64,000 bases of DNA from Opitutia bacterium. GTDB lineage: Bacteria > Verrucomicrobiota > Verrucomicrobiia > Opitutales > Opitutaceae. The translations under genes and the position numbers were made by a program. This document shows, one piece after another, positions 54,893 to 63,302 of the stretch; position 1 is the first letter of the stretch; the number at the start of each line of letters is the position of its first letter. The notes below the pieces were generated by a model. The model was not told the origin of the DNA and did no database searches. It worked only from the letters and a program-made list of their open reading frames with translations. Location of the stretch: positions 114,298 to 178,297 of the forward strand of contig CANJIU010000002.1 in the NCBI GenBank assembly GCA_947474365.1, written 5' to 3'.

Positions 54893-55714
54893 ATGTGCCA
54901 CCGTCCGTCATTCACCCAGCTGATCGTCGTGACGCTGATCGCGGTCGCGACACCGGGTGCGCGGGCGGAGGAAATCCGTTCGGTCACGGCCGCCCTGCCG
55001 CCGCCTCCGGGAATGGTCCTCATCCCGGCGGGAAGTTATTCGCCGCTGCTCCGCGGTAAGGACGAACCGGAGCGCGTCGCGGTCGATGCGTTCTGGCTCG
55101 ACGCGCGTCCGGTGACCAACGGCGAGTTTCTGGTGTTTGTGCGTGACCACCCCGAGTGGCGGCGCTCGCGGGTGAGCCCGTTGTTCGCCGACAGTGGCTA
55201 CCTGGGCGATTGGGCGGGGGACCTGGATCCGGGGGACATCGCGCCGGTCGATGCGCCGGTCGTGCGTGTGTCATGGTTTGCGGCGCGGGCATTTGCCCGA
55301 TCGCAGGGTAAACGACTGCCGCTGATCGCGGAGTGGGAGCGGGCGTCGTCGGCGGGATTTTCGATCGCCGACGGTGCGAGCGAGCCGGAATTCAAACGCC
55401 ACGTGCTCGCCTGGTTTACCCGGCCAACCCCGGTCCCCCTGCCGGCGGTGGGTGGTGGGCGTCCGAATTTTTACGGTGTGCACGACCTGCTCGCGCTGGT
55501 GTGGGAATGGGTCGACGATTTCAACACCGCGATGGTGACCGGCGAGTCCCGGGCCGACACGGGACTGGAGCGCGACCTTTTTTGCGGGGCGGGTGCGTCG
55601 GGCGCCCGAAATCTCTCCGACTATCCTGCCTTTATGCGCGCCGGATTTCGCAGCTCGCTGCGCGCCAATTATTCCGTGCCCAACCTCGGGTTCCGCTGCG
55701 CCCAGTCGCCATGA
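54893..55714 (+). CDS. nirV: NirV-like FGE-sulfatase-fold accessory protein
   Basis: A 273-residue exported protein of the formylglycine-generating-enzyme/SUMF1 fold, 4 bases after nirK. Signal peptide ends near ARA-EEI. Typical FGE stretches are M-V-L-I-P-A-G-S-Y, D-A-R-P-V-T-N-G-E-F and R-V-S-W-F-A-A-R-A-F-A-R-S-Q-G-K-R-L-P. The paired active-site cysteines of true FGE are not clearly present; only single cysteines occur (F-C-G-A-G and F-R-C-A-Q). NirV is known downstream of nirK in denitrifiers, but its function is not settled. It is coupled to the Sco gene by an ATGA overlap. Confidence 0.83.
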   Translation: MCHRPSFTQLIVVTLIAVATPGARAEEIRSVTAALPPPPGMVLIPAGSYSPLLRGKDEPERVAVDAFWLDARPVTNGEFLVFVRDHPEWRRSRVSPLFADSGYLGDWAGDLDPGDIAPVDAPVVRVSWFAARAFARSQGKRLPLIAEWERASSAGFSIADGASEPEFKRHVLAWFTRPTPVPLPAVGGGRPNFYGVHDLLALVWEWVDDFNTAMVTGESRADTGLERDLFCGAGASGARNLSDYPAFMRAGFRSSLRANYSVPNLGFRCAQSP

Positions 55715-56358
55715 AACACTCGTTCCCATTCCTTGCCGCCGTTCTGCTCACCGCCTCCGCCGGCTTCGCCGTCGATGCCACCAAGCCGGCGCCGGCGTGT
55801 TGCGCCGAGGCAAAACCCGCGGCGACGGTCGCCCCGTGTTGTGCTGAGATGAAATCGGGCACGCCCCTGAGTAACCGCTCGCTTTATCAGCTCGACGCGA
55901 CGTGGACCGATGACGCCGGCCAACCGGTCCGGCTCGCCACGATGCGGGGGGGACCGATCGTGCTCGCGATGTTCTTCGCCAGTTGCGAATATGCCTGCCC
56001 GGTGATTGTGAACGATCTGCAGCGGCTTCGCGCCGCGCTGCCCGCCGACGTTCGCGGCAAGGTCCGACTGGTGTTGGTGAGCTTCGACACCGCGCGCGAC
56101 ACCCCGGCGGCGCTCCGGACCTTCCGCGAACGCATGTCGCTGGATGCCGGCTGGTCCTTGTTGCGGGGCGACGCGGGTTCCGTGCAGGAGCTCGCGATGC
56201 TGCTGGGCGTGAAGTTCAAGCAGGACGCGCGCGGACAGTTTGCCCATTCGAACCTCTTCACGCTGCTCAATACGGAGGGCGAAATCGCGCACCAGCATGT
56301 CGGGCTCAAGGGTGATTTGGCCGATGTGACCAAGGCCACCCTGCTCGCGGTAAAATAG
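55711..56358 (+). CDS. Sco-family copper chaperone/thioredoxin-like protein
   Basis: A 215-residue exported protein of the SCO1/SenC family, which handles copper for cuproenzymes. The start overlaps the nirV stop. Signal peptide ends near GFA-VD. The copper site is C92-E-Y-A-C96-P with H179 as the likely third ligand. Unusually, two extra double-cysteine motifs lie near the mature N-terminus: C30-C31 and C43-C44, each in a C-C-A-E context. Third gene of the nirK operon, so it probably loads copper into NirK. The CC pairs may form an additional copper site. Confidence 0.87.
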   Translation: MKHSFPFLAAVLLTASAGFAVDATKPAPACCAEAKPAATVAPCCAEMKSGTPLSNRSLYQLDATWTDDAGQPVRLATMRGGPIVLAMFFASCEYACPVIVNDLQRLRAALPADVRGKVRLVLVSFDTARDTPAALRTFRERMSLDAGWSLLRGDAGSVQELAMLLGVKFKQDARGQFAHSNLFTLLNTEGEIAHQHVGLKGDLADVTKATLLAVK

Positions 56359-56384
56359 CGGCCCCGCCCGCCCTTTCCTCTCCC

Positions 56385-56624
56385 ATGACGCCGCAACCAC
56401 CCGACACTCGAACGCTCGATCTGCGCGCTTTGATCGCGGGTGGCGGCGAGCCGTTTCCAAAAATCATGCAGGCGGTGGGGAGCTTGGCCGGCAACGAGAC
56501 GTTGTTGCTCGTCACGCCCTTCCTGCCTTCACCGCTGATCGAGAAGCTCCAGTCGGAAGGTTTCGATGCGCGACCGGAACGGATGGGCGATGGTTCCTGG
56601 CAGACGCGGTTTACCCGGGGATGA
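56385..56624 (+). CDS. DUF2249 domain protein
   Basis: A 79-residue cytoplasmic protein of the DUF2249 family (T-L-D-L-R-A-L, then P-F-P-K-I-M-Q-A-V, and L-V-T-P-F-L-P-S-P-L). Such small proteins are common beside nitric oxide and nitrite reductase genes and have a SirA/TusA-like fold. It follows sco by 26 bases and is likely in the nirK transcript. Its role is unknown. Confidence 0.8.
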   Translation: MTPQPPDTRTLDLRALIAGGGEPFPKIMQAVGSLAGNETLLLVTPFLPSPLIEKLQSEGFDARPERMGDGSWQTRFTRG

Positions 56625-56694
56625 GAACCGTGGCCGACTCCGCCCGCGGTCGTCCCGGGGTGTTTTTTAACGCGACGCGTGCCTGGGACTCGTT

Positions 56695-57441
56695 TTGAGT
56701 CGGATCGTGCCGTCCAATGTGTCACCCCTGCGCAACGCGGCGATCGCGTCGACGTTTCGTTCCTGCCAGCTCTTTTCCGGGCTGCCGGCGGCGGACCTTG
56801 AGACGATTGCAGGTTTTTCGATCCTGCGTCGGTTGGAAAAGGACGCCTATCTGTTCCGTGAAGGTGATCCTTCGGAAGGGTTCTACGTCGTGCAAAATGG
56901 CGCGATCAACGTCCACCGCGTGAGCGTGGCCGGGAAGGAGCAGGTGATTTATGTGTTTCGGGCCGGCGAATCGCTGGCCGAAGCGTCGCTGGCGGGCGAG
57001 CGCGGCTATCCGGCCAACGCCCGCGCGGTGGAGTCTTCGGCCGTCGTGGTGGTGCCGAAGGCGCCGTTTCTCGGTCTGCTCAGCCGGCGTCCCGACCTTG
57101 GCCTGCGCATGTTGGGCTCGATGAGCCAGCACCTTCGGGTGCTCGTGGGACTCGTGGAGGACCTGACGTTGAAGGACGTGGAGACGCGCTTCATCCATTG
57201 GCTGCTCAAACGCTGTCCGGCGGCCGGGGAAGGCGAGGTCACGGTCGAATTGGGCATGACCAAGCGCGTGCTCGCCGCGGAACTCGGCACGAGCAGCGAA
57301 ACGCTGTCGCGGACATTTGCGCGGCTGCGGGATGACAGTCTGCTGATGATCGACGGCAACACCCTGCGGGTCCGCGACGTTGCGGAACTGCGGGCCCGTT
57401 TCCGGCGGTTGCTCGGCGAGGCGCCGTCAGGGCATGGCTAG
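56695..57441 (+). CDS. Crp/Fnr-family transcriptional regulator (Dnr/NnrR-like)
   Basis: A regulator of up to 248 residues. The start is uncertain: a TTG at 56695 or GTG codons at 56707 and 56719 give similar N-termini. The cyclic-nucleotide-binding-like domain (about residues 20-140, L-R-R-L-E-K-D-A-Y-L-F-R-E-G-D) is followed by a Crp helix-turn-helix (T-K-R-V-L-A-A-E-L-G-T-S-S-E-T-L-S-R-T-F-A-R-L). The N-terminal cysteine cluster of Fnr is absent, so it is not an iron-sulfur oxygen sensor but of the Dnr/NnrR type that senses NO, perhaps through heme. S-E-T-L-S-R in the recognition helix fits the TTGA(T/C)...(A/G)TCAA boxes nearby. Confidence 0.85.
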   Translation: MSRIVPSNVSPLRNAAIASTFRSCQLFSGLPAADLETIAGFSILRRLEKDAYLFREGDPSEGFYVVQNGAINVHRVSVAGKEQVIYVFRAGESLAEASLAGERGYPANARAVESSAVVVVPKAPFLGLLSRRPDLGLRMLGSMSQHLRVLVGLVEDLTLKDVETRFIHWLLKRCPAAGEGEVTVELGMTKRVLAAELGTSSETLSRTFARLRDDSLLMIDGNTLRVRDVAELRARFRRLLGEAPSGHG

Positions 57442-57909
57442 GTTCGACGAGGAGGTGGCGGGATGGTGAGCCGCTTCGCGATCCCGAAACTGGCAGACGC
57501 CGCAGAAGGCCTCGATTTCGCGCCTCGAAATGTGCTGAAGCACGAGGTTGAGCTCGTTGAACGAAGCGTCGCGCTCGACCGGATCGAGGGGAAACGCGGC
57601 CGCCTGGGCGAGCACCAGCGCCTCCAGCATCGCTTGTTCGCCGGCCGCGAAATACGCCAGCAGGGGATTGCGGCCGCAGGGGCAGTCGGGGCGTTCGGCC
57701 GAGCCAAAGCGGGCTCGTGTTCCCCGATGCCGCGCCAGCGGATTGGTGAGTGCGGTGAAAATTTCGTCGAGCGTCCAGTCGATCAGATGGACCAACGAAT
57801 CGGGATGGCCCAGGGGTGAATTGATGGGTTCGGTCCGCAGCAAAGCTTCCCAGCTGCCGCGGATTTGCGGGCGGTGGGCGCGTAGGGCGCTCACGAGGGT
57901 TTCTTGCAT
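57427..57909 (-). CDS. Hypothetical protein with two CxC/CxxC cysteine pairs
   Basis: A 160-residue helical protein. Its 3' end overlaps the 3' end of the Crp/Fnr gene by 15 bases on the opposite strand. The N-terminal part (about residues 5-60) looks like an RsbR-type helical bundle. The second half has D-C-P-C-G-R-N-P-L-L-A-Y-F-A-A-G-E-Q and F-C-G-V-C-Q-F, four cysteines that could bind a metal or Fe-S cluster. Position suggests a part in nitrogen-oxide sensing, but this is inference. No named family recognised. Confidence 0.6.
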   Translation of the reverse strand: MQETLVSALRAHRPQIRGSWEALLRTEPINSPLGHPDSLVHLIDWTLDEIFTALTNPLARHRGTRARFGSAERPDCPCGRNPLLAYFAAGEQAMLEALVLAQAAAFPLDPVERDASFNELNLVLQHISRREIEAFCGVCQFRDREAAHHPATSSSNLAMP

Positions 57910-58024
57910 GGCAAAAATATGCCTGAATCTCTCCTAAGTCGCTGCGCACGCCTTGGCGAAACATGTGCGCCATTTGATATTCTGATAGGCCGCCTTCGTT
58001 TTCTCATGCGGTCGGCCCTCGGAA

Positions 58025-58822
58025 TTACCGCGGTGCCTGGTCGTTTCCCAACCGGCCGAGGACGCGCAAAAGTCCGTCGAGAATCGTCAACGGATGCGGC
58101 GGCCAGCCGGGGATGAAGAGATCAACCGGTACAATTGATGCGGCACCGTTTCTGACCTCCGGGCTGCCCGCGAACGGCCCGCCGGAGATCGCACACGTGC
58201 CAACGGCGATGACGATCTTCGGCTCCGGCACGGCCTCCCACGTCTTGCGCAGGGCCAGTTCCATATTCCGCGATACCGGTCCGGTGATGACGAGTCCGTC
58301 CGCGTGGCGGGGTGACGCCACGAACTGAATACCGAAGCGGCCCAGATCCCAGCCGATGGTGCCGAGCACGTTGAGGTCAGCCTCGACTGAGCCGTCCCCG
58401 CCGGCACTCACCTGGCGCAGCCGCAGTGAGCGGCCGAATAGTCTTCGCAGTTTCTCGTCGAGCGCCGCCGCCAGACGGACTTCTTCGTGGCCGGGGGCGC
58501 CCAGCACCAAATCCTCCCGGCGGCGCACCGCCATGCGATGGTCGCCGGTTTGGGTGATCGCGCCATGCGGACACGCGTTGACGCACTCCGCGCAAAACAG
58601 GCACCGGCCAAGATCGAGGGAAATCCCCTTGCCGCGCGGTTGGATGATGGCCTCGGTGGGGCACACCTCCAGGCATTGGTCGCAACCTGCCGGACACTTT
58701 GCGGCCTCGACACGCAGCGTGCCGCCGTGCCGATCAGGCAGCGCGGGCGCCGGTCCCTGCGGATAGGCCATCGTCTCGCAGCCGCGCTTCAGCCGATGGG
58801 TGAGTGTGTCGAGGACGAACAT
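58025..58822 (-). CDS. HyfH-HyfI-like fused ferredoxin/NuoB-type subunit lacking most cluster ligands
   Basis: A 265-residue subunit of a hydrogenase-4-like complex. The N-terminal ferredoxin domain has two 4Fe-4S sites: C43, C47, C50, C54 and C74, C77, C80, C84 (the first starts C-x3-C). The C-terminal NuoB/HycG domain is clear (R-F-G-I-Q-F-V-A-S-P-R-H-A-D, N-M-E-L-A-L-R-K-T-W, I-V-P-V-D-L-F-I-P-G). The usual C-N-G-C is replaced by D143-G-S-V146 and the P-G-C-P-P cysteine by W240; only C210 (G-T-C-A) remains. The proximal cluster should therefore be absent. Last gene of the operon, 16 bases after the large-subunit gene. Confidence 0.85.
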   Translation of the reverse strand: MFVLDTLTHRLKRGCETMAYPQGPAPALPDRHGGTLRVEAAKCPAGCDQCLEVCPTEAIIQPRGKGISLDLGRCLFCAECVNACPHGAITQTGDHRMAVRRREDLVLGAPGHEEVRLAAALDEKLRRLFGRSLRLRQVSAGGDGSVEADLNVLGTIGWDLGRFGIQFVASPRHADGLVITGPVSRNMELALRKTWEAVPEPKIVIAVGTCAISGGPFAGSPEVRNGAASIVPVDLFIPGWPPHPLTILDGLLRVLGRLGNDQAPR

Positions 58823-58838
58823 GGCGAAGGGGAGCGGA

Positions 58839-60320
58839 TCAGAGATCGAAGCCGCAATACGAGAGGTTGAAGCTCTTGTTGCAGAGCGGGAAATCCGAAA
58901 TCGCCTGGCCGCGCAACGCGAGCGCCAGGCCGCTCCAGTTGTGAAACGACGGGTCGACGAGCTTGTAGCGGCGAAACTGGCCCGCGGCGTCCGTCAGCGC
59001 CACGTGACACACTTCGCCGCGCCAGCCTTCGACGAGCGCGACGGTGAGACATTCGCCCGCGGCCGCCGGCAGGCCGGTCCGAAGGTCACCCTCCGGTGGC
59101 GCGGCAAGTTGCTCCAGAATGAACTGACCTGAGCGCTGGATCTCGAGCCAGCGCACGCGGGCGCGGGCGAAAACATCGCCTTCGGGCCAGACCGCCACGG
59201 GAACTTGCGCCACGCGATGCCAGCCGGCGGGATGATCGTAACGCACGTCGCGCACCAGCCCGCAGGCCCGCGCGGCCGGCCCGACCAGCCCAAGCTCGGT
59301 CGCCTGTCGGGCGAACACCGCCCCGGTGTTTTCGAATCGCGCGCGCACCGACGCGGCGTCCCAAAGCCACGCGGCGGCCTGCTCGACGTCGGCGAGGGCC
59401 GTGTTGAGTCGTGCGGCAAACGTGGCCGCCCGCTCCGGATCAAGGTCGTGCCGGCAGCCGCCGGGACGTACCAGGCCACGGCCAAAGCGATTGCCGCACA
59501 GCAACGCGGTGAGATTGAGAAAATCGCCGCGGATTTTTCCGCAGGCCGCCGCCGTCGGCAGAAACGCGACGTCGCCGGCCAGCGCACCGAGGTCGCCGCA
59601 ATGGTTGGCCAGCCGCTCGAGTTCGAGGGCGATCGCCCGCACCCACTGGGCCCGCAGCGGCGCCTCGGTGTCGGCGAGGGCTTCGAGCGTCATCGCATAG
59701 GCCGTGGCGTGGCCGATCGTCGTGTCGCCCGCGACCGCCTCGATCCGGCTCATCGTGGCGCGATGCGGTCCACCGATGAGCCCGGCTTCCACACCGCGGT
59801 GCTGGTAGCCGAGCGCGATTTCCAGATGCAGCACCTCCTCGCCCGCGCATTGGAAACGAAAATGTCCGGGTTCGATTACCCCCGCGTGTACCGGTCCGAC
59901 GGCGACTTCGTGAACCTCGCGACCCTCGACGCGAAAAAAATCCCCGTTCGCGGGCGCGGTCCCATCGCTCCGCCGGACTGGCTTGAGCCACGGATGTCCT
60001 TCCGGGGTGACGCCGTGCTGTTCCCACACCTCACGTTCGAACAGATGAGCCTGCGGATGGGTGACTGTCAGCGCTGGATACGAGCCCGTAAACGGCAGGC
60101 TGCGAGCGGCGGCCAGGGTGTTGTCGGCGTCAAACGCCACGATGGCGACGAGCCGGGTCGCATCGCACTCGGCCACGCCGAACCAGGCGCACAGGCGGCC
60201 GCCGCGGTCGAGTTCGAGGGCGGTCGCGCGCACGAGGTCCGCCACCGGCGATTCGGGAATGTCCGACCAGGCGAGGCGGCTGGCGTTGGCCAGCGGAGCG
60301 AAGGACGGCGCGCGGCTCAT
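58839..60320 (-). CDS. HyfG-like large subunit (NuoC-NuoD fusion) without NiFe ligands
   Basis: A 493-residue soluble subunit. Residues 1 to about 115 are NuoC-like (E-R-E-V-W-E-Q-H-G-V-T-P-E-G-H-P); the rest is NuoD/HycE-like (G-P-V-H-A-G-V-I-E-P-G-H-F-R-F, H-R-G-V-E). The N-terminal R-I-C-G-x-C motif is replaced by R192-I-E194-A-V-A197-G-D, and the C-terminal C-x-x-C by N-L-S-Y-C-G-F-D-L, so the NiFe site cannot form. The start at 60320 overlaps the HyfF stop as ATGA. It probably acts in quinone or redox-linked ion transport with an unknown donor, as in Ehr-type complexes. Confidence 0.87.
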   Translation of the reverse strand: MSRAPSFAPLANASRLAWSDIPESPVADLVRATALELDRGGRLCAWFGVAECDATRLVAIVAFDADNTLAAARSLPFTGSYPALTVTHPQAHLFEREVWEQHGVTPEGHPWLKPVRRSDGTAPANGDFFRVEGREVHEVAVGPVHAGVIEPGHFRFQCAGEEVLHLEIALGYQHRGVEAGLIGGPHRATMSRIEAVAGDTTIGHATAYAMTLEALADTEAPLRAQWVRAIALELERLANHCGDLGALAGDVAFLPTAAACGKIRGDFLNLTALLCGNRFGRGLVRPGGCRHDLDPERAATFAARLNTALADVEQAAAWLWDAASVRARFENTGAVFARQATELGLVGPAARACGLVRDVRYDHPAGWHRVAQVPVAVWPEGDVFARARVRWLEIQRSGQFILEQLAAPPEGDLRTGLPAAAGECLTVALVEGWRGEVCHVALTDAAGQFRRYKLVDPSFHNWSGLALALRGQAISDFPLCNKSFNLSYCGFDL

Positions 60321-61759
60321 GGGGTGGGGAAGAGGTGTGCGACGGCGGCGGTCCACGCCGTGCGCAGCACCTCGGGTGTTGCCAGGCCGAGCCAAAGCGA
60401 AAAACCGAGTAGCAACAGCGGTGGCACAACGACTCCGGCGGTTTCCGGAAAGCGTTTGCCAACGGCGCGCGCGGCGGTGCGCGGCCGGCCGTCGACAATG
60501 GCGAACACCAGCCGGGTGAGTCCGAAAAACGCCAGGAGCAGGCAGGTGAGGAACAGGGCGGCGGCGGCGGCGTGGTGAGTTTCAAACGCGGTTCGCACGA
60601 TCAGCAGTTCGCTGAAAAAAGGTCCGAAGGGCGGGCAGGCCGTGACGACGAACATACCGGTGACAAAAATTGCCGCCGAGCGCGGCGTGAGCAGCGACAT
60701 GCCGCCGACTTCGTCCATGGTCCGCGCGCCCGCGGCGCGGCGGATATTGCCGCCGCTGAGGAAGAGTGCGCCCTTGGTCAGGCTGTTGCCCCACACGTGG
60801 AAGAGGGCGGCCCAGACGCCGACGCGGCCGAACGAGGCGGCGATGGTGAGGATTCCCATGTGCTCGACGCTCGAATACGCGAGCATCCGCTTGAAATCGC
60901 GCGTGCCGAGGAGAAAGAGCGCCGCCACGACCATCGAGAAAAGCCCGATGGCGAGGAGCGTGCGGTCGGCGACGGGACCCGCGCCCGCCGCCGCGACCAC
61001 CGCGCGCACCCGCAGCAGGGCGGTGAACGCGACCGTCGTGACGCCGCCCGCGAGCAAGGCGCCCACGATCCCTGGCGCCTCACCGTAGGCGTCGGGTTTC
61101 CAGGTGTGCATCGGGGCGAGACCCATCTTCGTGCCATAGCCGATCAGCAGCAGCACCCAGGCGATCAGCACCCACGGGCGCGACAGGCCGGTCCCCTGGG
61201 CGGTGAGCGCGGCAAACGTCAGATCGCCGCCGCCGCCGCCGTGGAGCGAGGCGTAGCCGAGGCAGAACGATCCCAGCAGCGACAGCGCGATGCCCGTGCC
61301 GCCGACGAGCAGGTATTTCCACGTTGCCTCGAACGCGCGCGCCGTGCCGTTGAAGTGCAGCAGTGGCACGGCGGCAAGCGTTAGCGCTTCGGTCGCGATC
61401 CACAGCACGCCGAGGTGGCGTGCCTGATGTCCGGCGCTTAACAGCCCGAGCAGCGCCAGGAGCAGTGCAACGAAGACCCGGTTGGAGCGCTCGGCGCGCA
61501 CCCGAAGATAGGATACGGCGTAGACTGCACAGACTAGAAACAGCAGCGACACCGCGGGGAGCACGGCGCGGGCGAGGGGATCGAAGGCGAGCCACGCCCC
61601 TGGGTCCACCGGCGGAGGTTCCACCAGCAACCAAAACGCAAGAGCGGTGTGAAGCACGCCCACGACGGGCAGCAGCCACACCCGGGTGCGATCACCGGGC
61701 CAGAGCGCGGCCGCCACCGCCGCGACGAGCGGCACGAGGATGAGGAGGGATTCTTTCAT
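60317..61759 (-). CDS. HyfF-like proton-translocating membrane subunit (NuoN/NuoM type)
   Basis: A 480-residue antiporter-like membrane protein with about 14 helices. Conserved stretches are W-I-A-T-E-A-L-T-L-A (the TM5 glutamate), G-Y-G-T-K-M-G-L-A-P-M-H-T-W (the TM7 lysine region) and H-V-W-G-N-S-L-T-K-G-A-L-F. It would form one proton channel of the complex. The start overlaps the HyfE stop and its own stop overlaps the HyfG start, each as ATGA. Confidence 0.88.
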   Translation of the reverse strand: MKESLLILVPLVAAVAAALWPGDRTRVWLLPVVGVLHTALAFWLLVEPPPVDPGAWLAFDPLARAVLPAVSLLFLVCAVYAVSYLRVRAERSNRVFVALLLALLGLLSAGHQARHLGVLWIATEALTLAAVPLLHFNGTARAFEATWKYLLVGGTGIALSLLGSFCLGYASLHGGGGGDLTFAALTAQGTGLSRPWVLIAWVLLLIGYGTKMGLAPMHTWKPDAYGEAPGIVGALLAGGVTTVAFTALLRVRAVVAAAGAGPVADRTLLAIGLFSMVVAALFLLGTRDFKRMLAYSSVEHMGILTIAASFGRVGVWAALFHVWGNSLTKGALFLSGGNIRRAAGARTMDEVGGMSLLTPRSAAIFVTGMFVVTACPPFGPFFSELLIVRTAFETHHAAAAALFLTCLLLAFFGLTRLVFAIVDGRPRTAARAVGKRFPETAGVVVPPLLLLGFSLWLGLATPEVLRTAWTAAVAHLFPTP

Positions 61760-62397
61760 TCGCGCAGCACCGTGAGTTTGCGGGTGTCGAGGGAGTCGAA
61801 CGCGCGTTGGATGCGATCCACGATAATGCCGATGACGAACACACCCACGGTGAGGTCGAGCAGGATACCCGACTCCACCAACAGCGGCGTCGAGTGGATC
61901 AGCAGCAGGCCGAAGAGGTAGATGCCATTTTCCAGGATCAGGTATCCGCAGACCTGGGCGATCGCCTTCACCCGGCCAATGAGCAGCACAAATCCCGTCA
62001 GCACCGAGGCCAGAGCGCCCGGCACCAGCAGGGTGCCAGCGTGTTCGGGCAGAAGTGGCAACGACCGCGCTCCCGCCACCGCTGCGATCGTGCCGGCGGC
62101 GCCGAGCAGCAGCGAGGGGATGAAGCCGATGAACGGTTCGATCTCGCGCTCGATGTTCGCCACCCGCATCGCGCGCCGGAGCAGGCTGGGAATGACAAAG
62201 CCCTTCACGGCGATCGTCACGGCCGCCACCAGCGCGGTGCGCCAGTCAAAATGGAGTTCCATCAGGAGCGGCATCACGCCGAGCAGCATGCCCTGCAACG
62301 CCATGGCGCGGATGACCGAGGGCAGTCGGCTGCTGCCCAATGCGAGCAGGTTCAGCCCCATGGCCAGGCCGACGAGCAGGTTGATGGTGGCGGTCAT
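61756..62397 (-). CDS. HyfE-like membrane subunit
   Basis: A 213-residue membrane protein with six to seven hydrophobic segments, starting M-T-A-T-I-N-L-L-V-G at 62397. It matches HyfE/HycP proteins (K-G-F-V-I-P-S-L-L-R-R-A, Q-V-C-G-Y-L-I-L-E-N-G-I-Y-L-F), which resemble a NuoK-containing fusion. The glutamate in L-E-N-G is the conserved proton-path residue. ATGA overlaps on both sides couple it to HyfC and HyfF. Confidence 0.87.
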   Translation of the reverse strand: MTATINLLVGLAMGLNLLALGSSRLPSVIRAMALQGMLLGVMPLLMELHFDWRTALVAAVTIAVKGFVIPSLLRRAMRVANIEREIEPFIGFIPSLLLGAAGTIAAVAGARSLPLLPEHAGTLLVPGALASVLTGFVLLIGRVKAIAQVCGYLILENGIYLFGLLLIHSTPLLVESGILLDLTVGVFVIGIIVDRIQRAFDSLDTRKLTVLRE

Positions 62398-63302
62398 GTC
62401 GTGCCACCTTTCCAGGCGACGAGCAGGGCAAACAGGCACATCAGGAACGCGGTCGTCAGCAGCAACGGCACGCGGCGAAAGGCGAGGCGGGCCAGCAACG
62501 ATTCTACCAGCGCGACACAAACGGTGACTGCGAGAATGCCGCCCGCCAGCACGGCCAGGGCCGCGAACGGCGAGAGTCGGCCCATCGGCAACACGGCCTG
62601 CGTCAGCAAGGCGGCGAAGAACAGCAGCTTGATTGAAGCGCCATGAAGAATCATGGCGAGTGGCGGTCCGCTGTGATCGAGCACCATCACCTCATGGATC
62701 ATCGTCAGCTCCAGGTGCGTGTTGGGGTCGTCAAACGGGACGCGGCAGTTTTCCGCCAGGAGCACCGCGAACAGCCCTGCAGCCAGGAGCACCGCGCCGG
62801 GGCCCGCCGCGGGCGCGAGCATCGTGGCGAGGGTCAGGCTGCCGGTATGCACGCTCAATGCCAGCACTGCGGTGATGAGGGCGGCCTCGCTCAGCACGGC
62901 ATAACTGACTTCGCGTGCCGCGCCCATCCCTTCGAAGGCAGATCCGGTCTCCATCGCCGCCCAGGCGGTACAGAACCGGGCGACGGCGAGCAGATAGATC
63001 ATCAGCAGCACGTCGCCCCGGAAGCTGAACGCCACGCCGGCCGGACCGAGCGGCAGCAGCAAGGCCGCTCCGACCACGGCCACCCACGCCACTGCCGGTC
63101 CAGCGACAAAACCTGGAGAGGCGAGCGTGCTCATCACGACACTTTTCCGCCAGAGGCGCGCGAGATCGTAGTAGAGTTGGAGGATCGGCGGTCCACAGCG
63201 CCCAGCCACCCAGGCTTTCACGCGGTTGATCAGGCCGGGCAGCAGCGGGGCGAGCAGCAGCCAGCCAATTAGCCGGAGGAGGGATTCGAGAATCGCGATC
63301 AT
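62394..63302 (-). CDS. HyfC-like membrane subunit (NuoH family)
   Basis: A 302-residue membrane protein with eight hydrophobic segments. The ATG at 63302 gives M-I-A-I-L-E-S-L-L-R-L and overlaps the HyfB stop. NuoH signatures are G-R-x-G-P-P-I-L-Q-L-Y-Y-D-L (R-C-G here), F-E-G-M-G-A-A-R-E and E-N-C-R-V-P-F-D-D-P-N-T-H-L-E-L-T-M-I-H-E. It links the soluble arm to the antiporter-like subunits and, in complex I, borders the quinone site. Confidence 0.89.
   Translation of the reverse strand: MIAILESLLRLIGWLLLAPLLPGLINRVKAWVAGRCGPPILQLYYDLARLWRKSVVMSTLASPGFVAGPAVAWVAVVGAALLLPLGPAGVAFSFRGDVLLMIYLLAVARFCTAWAAMETGSAFEGMGAAREVSYAVLSEAALITAVLALSVHTGSLTLATMLAPAAGPGAVLLAAGLFAVLLAENCRVPFDDPNTHLELTMIHEVMVLDHSGPPLAMILHGASIKLLFFAALLTQAVLPMGRLSPFAALAVLAGGILAVTVCVALVESLLARLAFRRVPLLLTTAFLMCLFALLVAWKGGTT

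Noticed and set aside
54893..55714. True formylglycine-generating enzyme for the sulfatase in this window
   Set aside because: The active-site cysteine pair is not evident and the gene is embedded in the nirK operon, where NirV-type proteins are known.
56640..56669. Rho-independent terminator before the Crp/Fnr gene (GC stretch then six T)
   Set aside because: The possible stem is only four base pairs (CCCG/CGGG), too weak to call with confidence.
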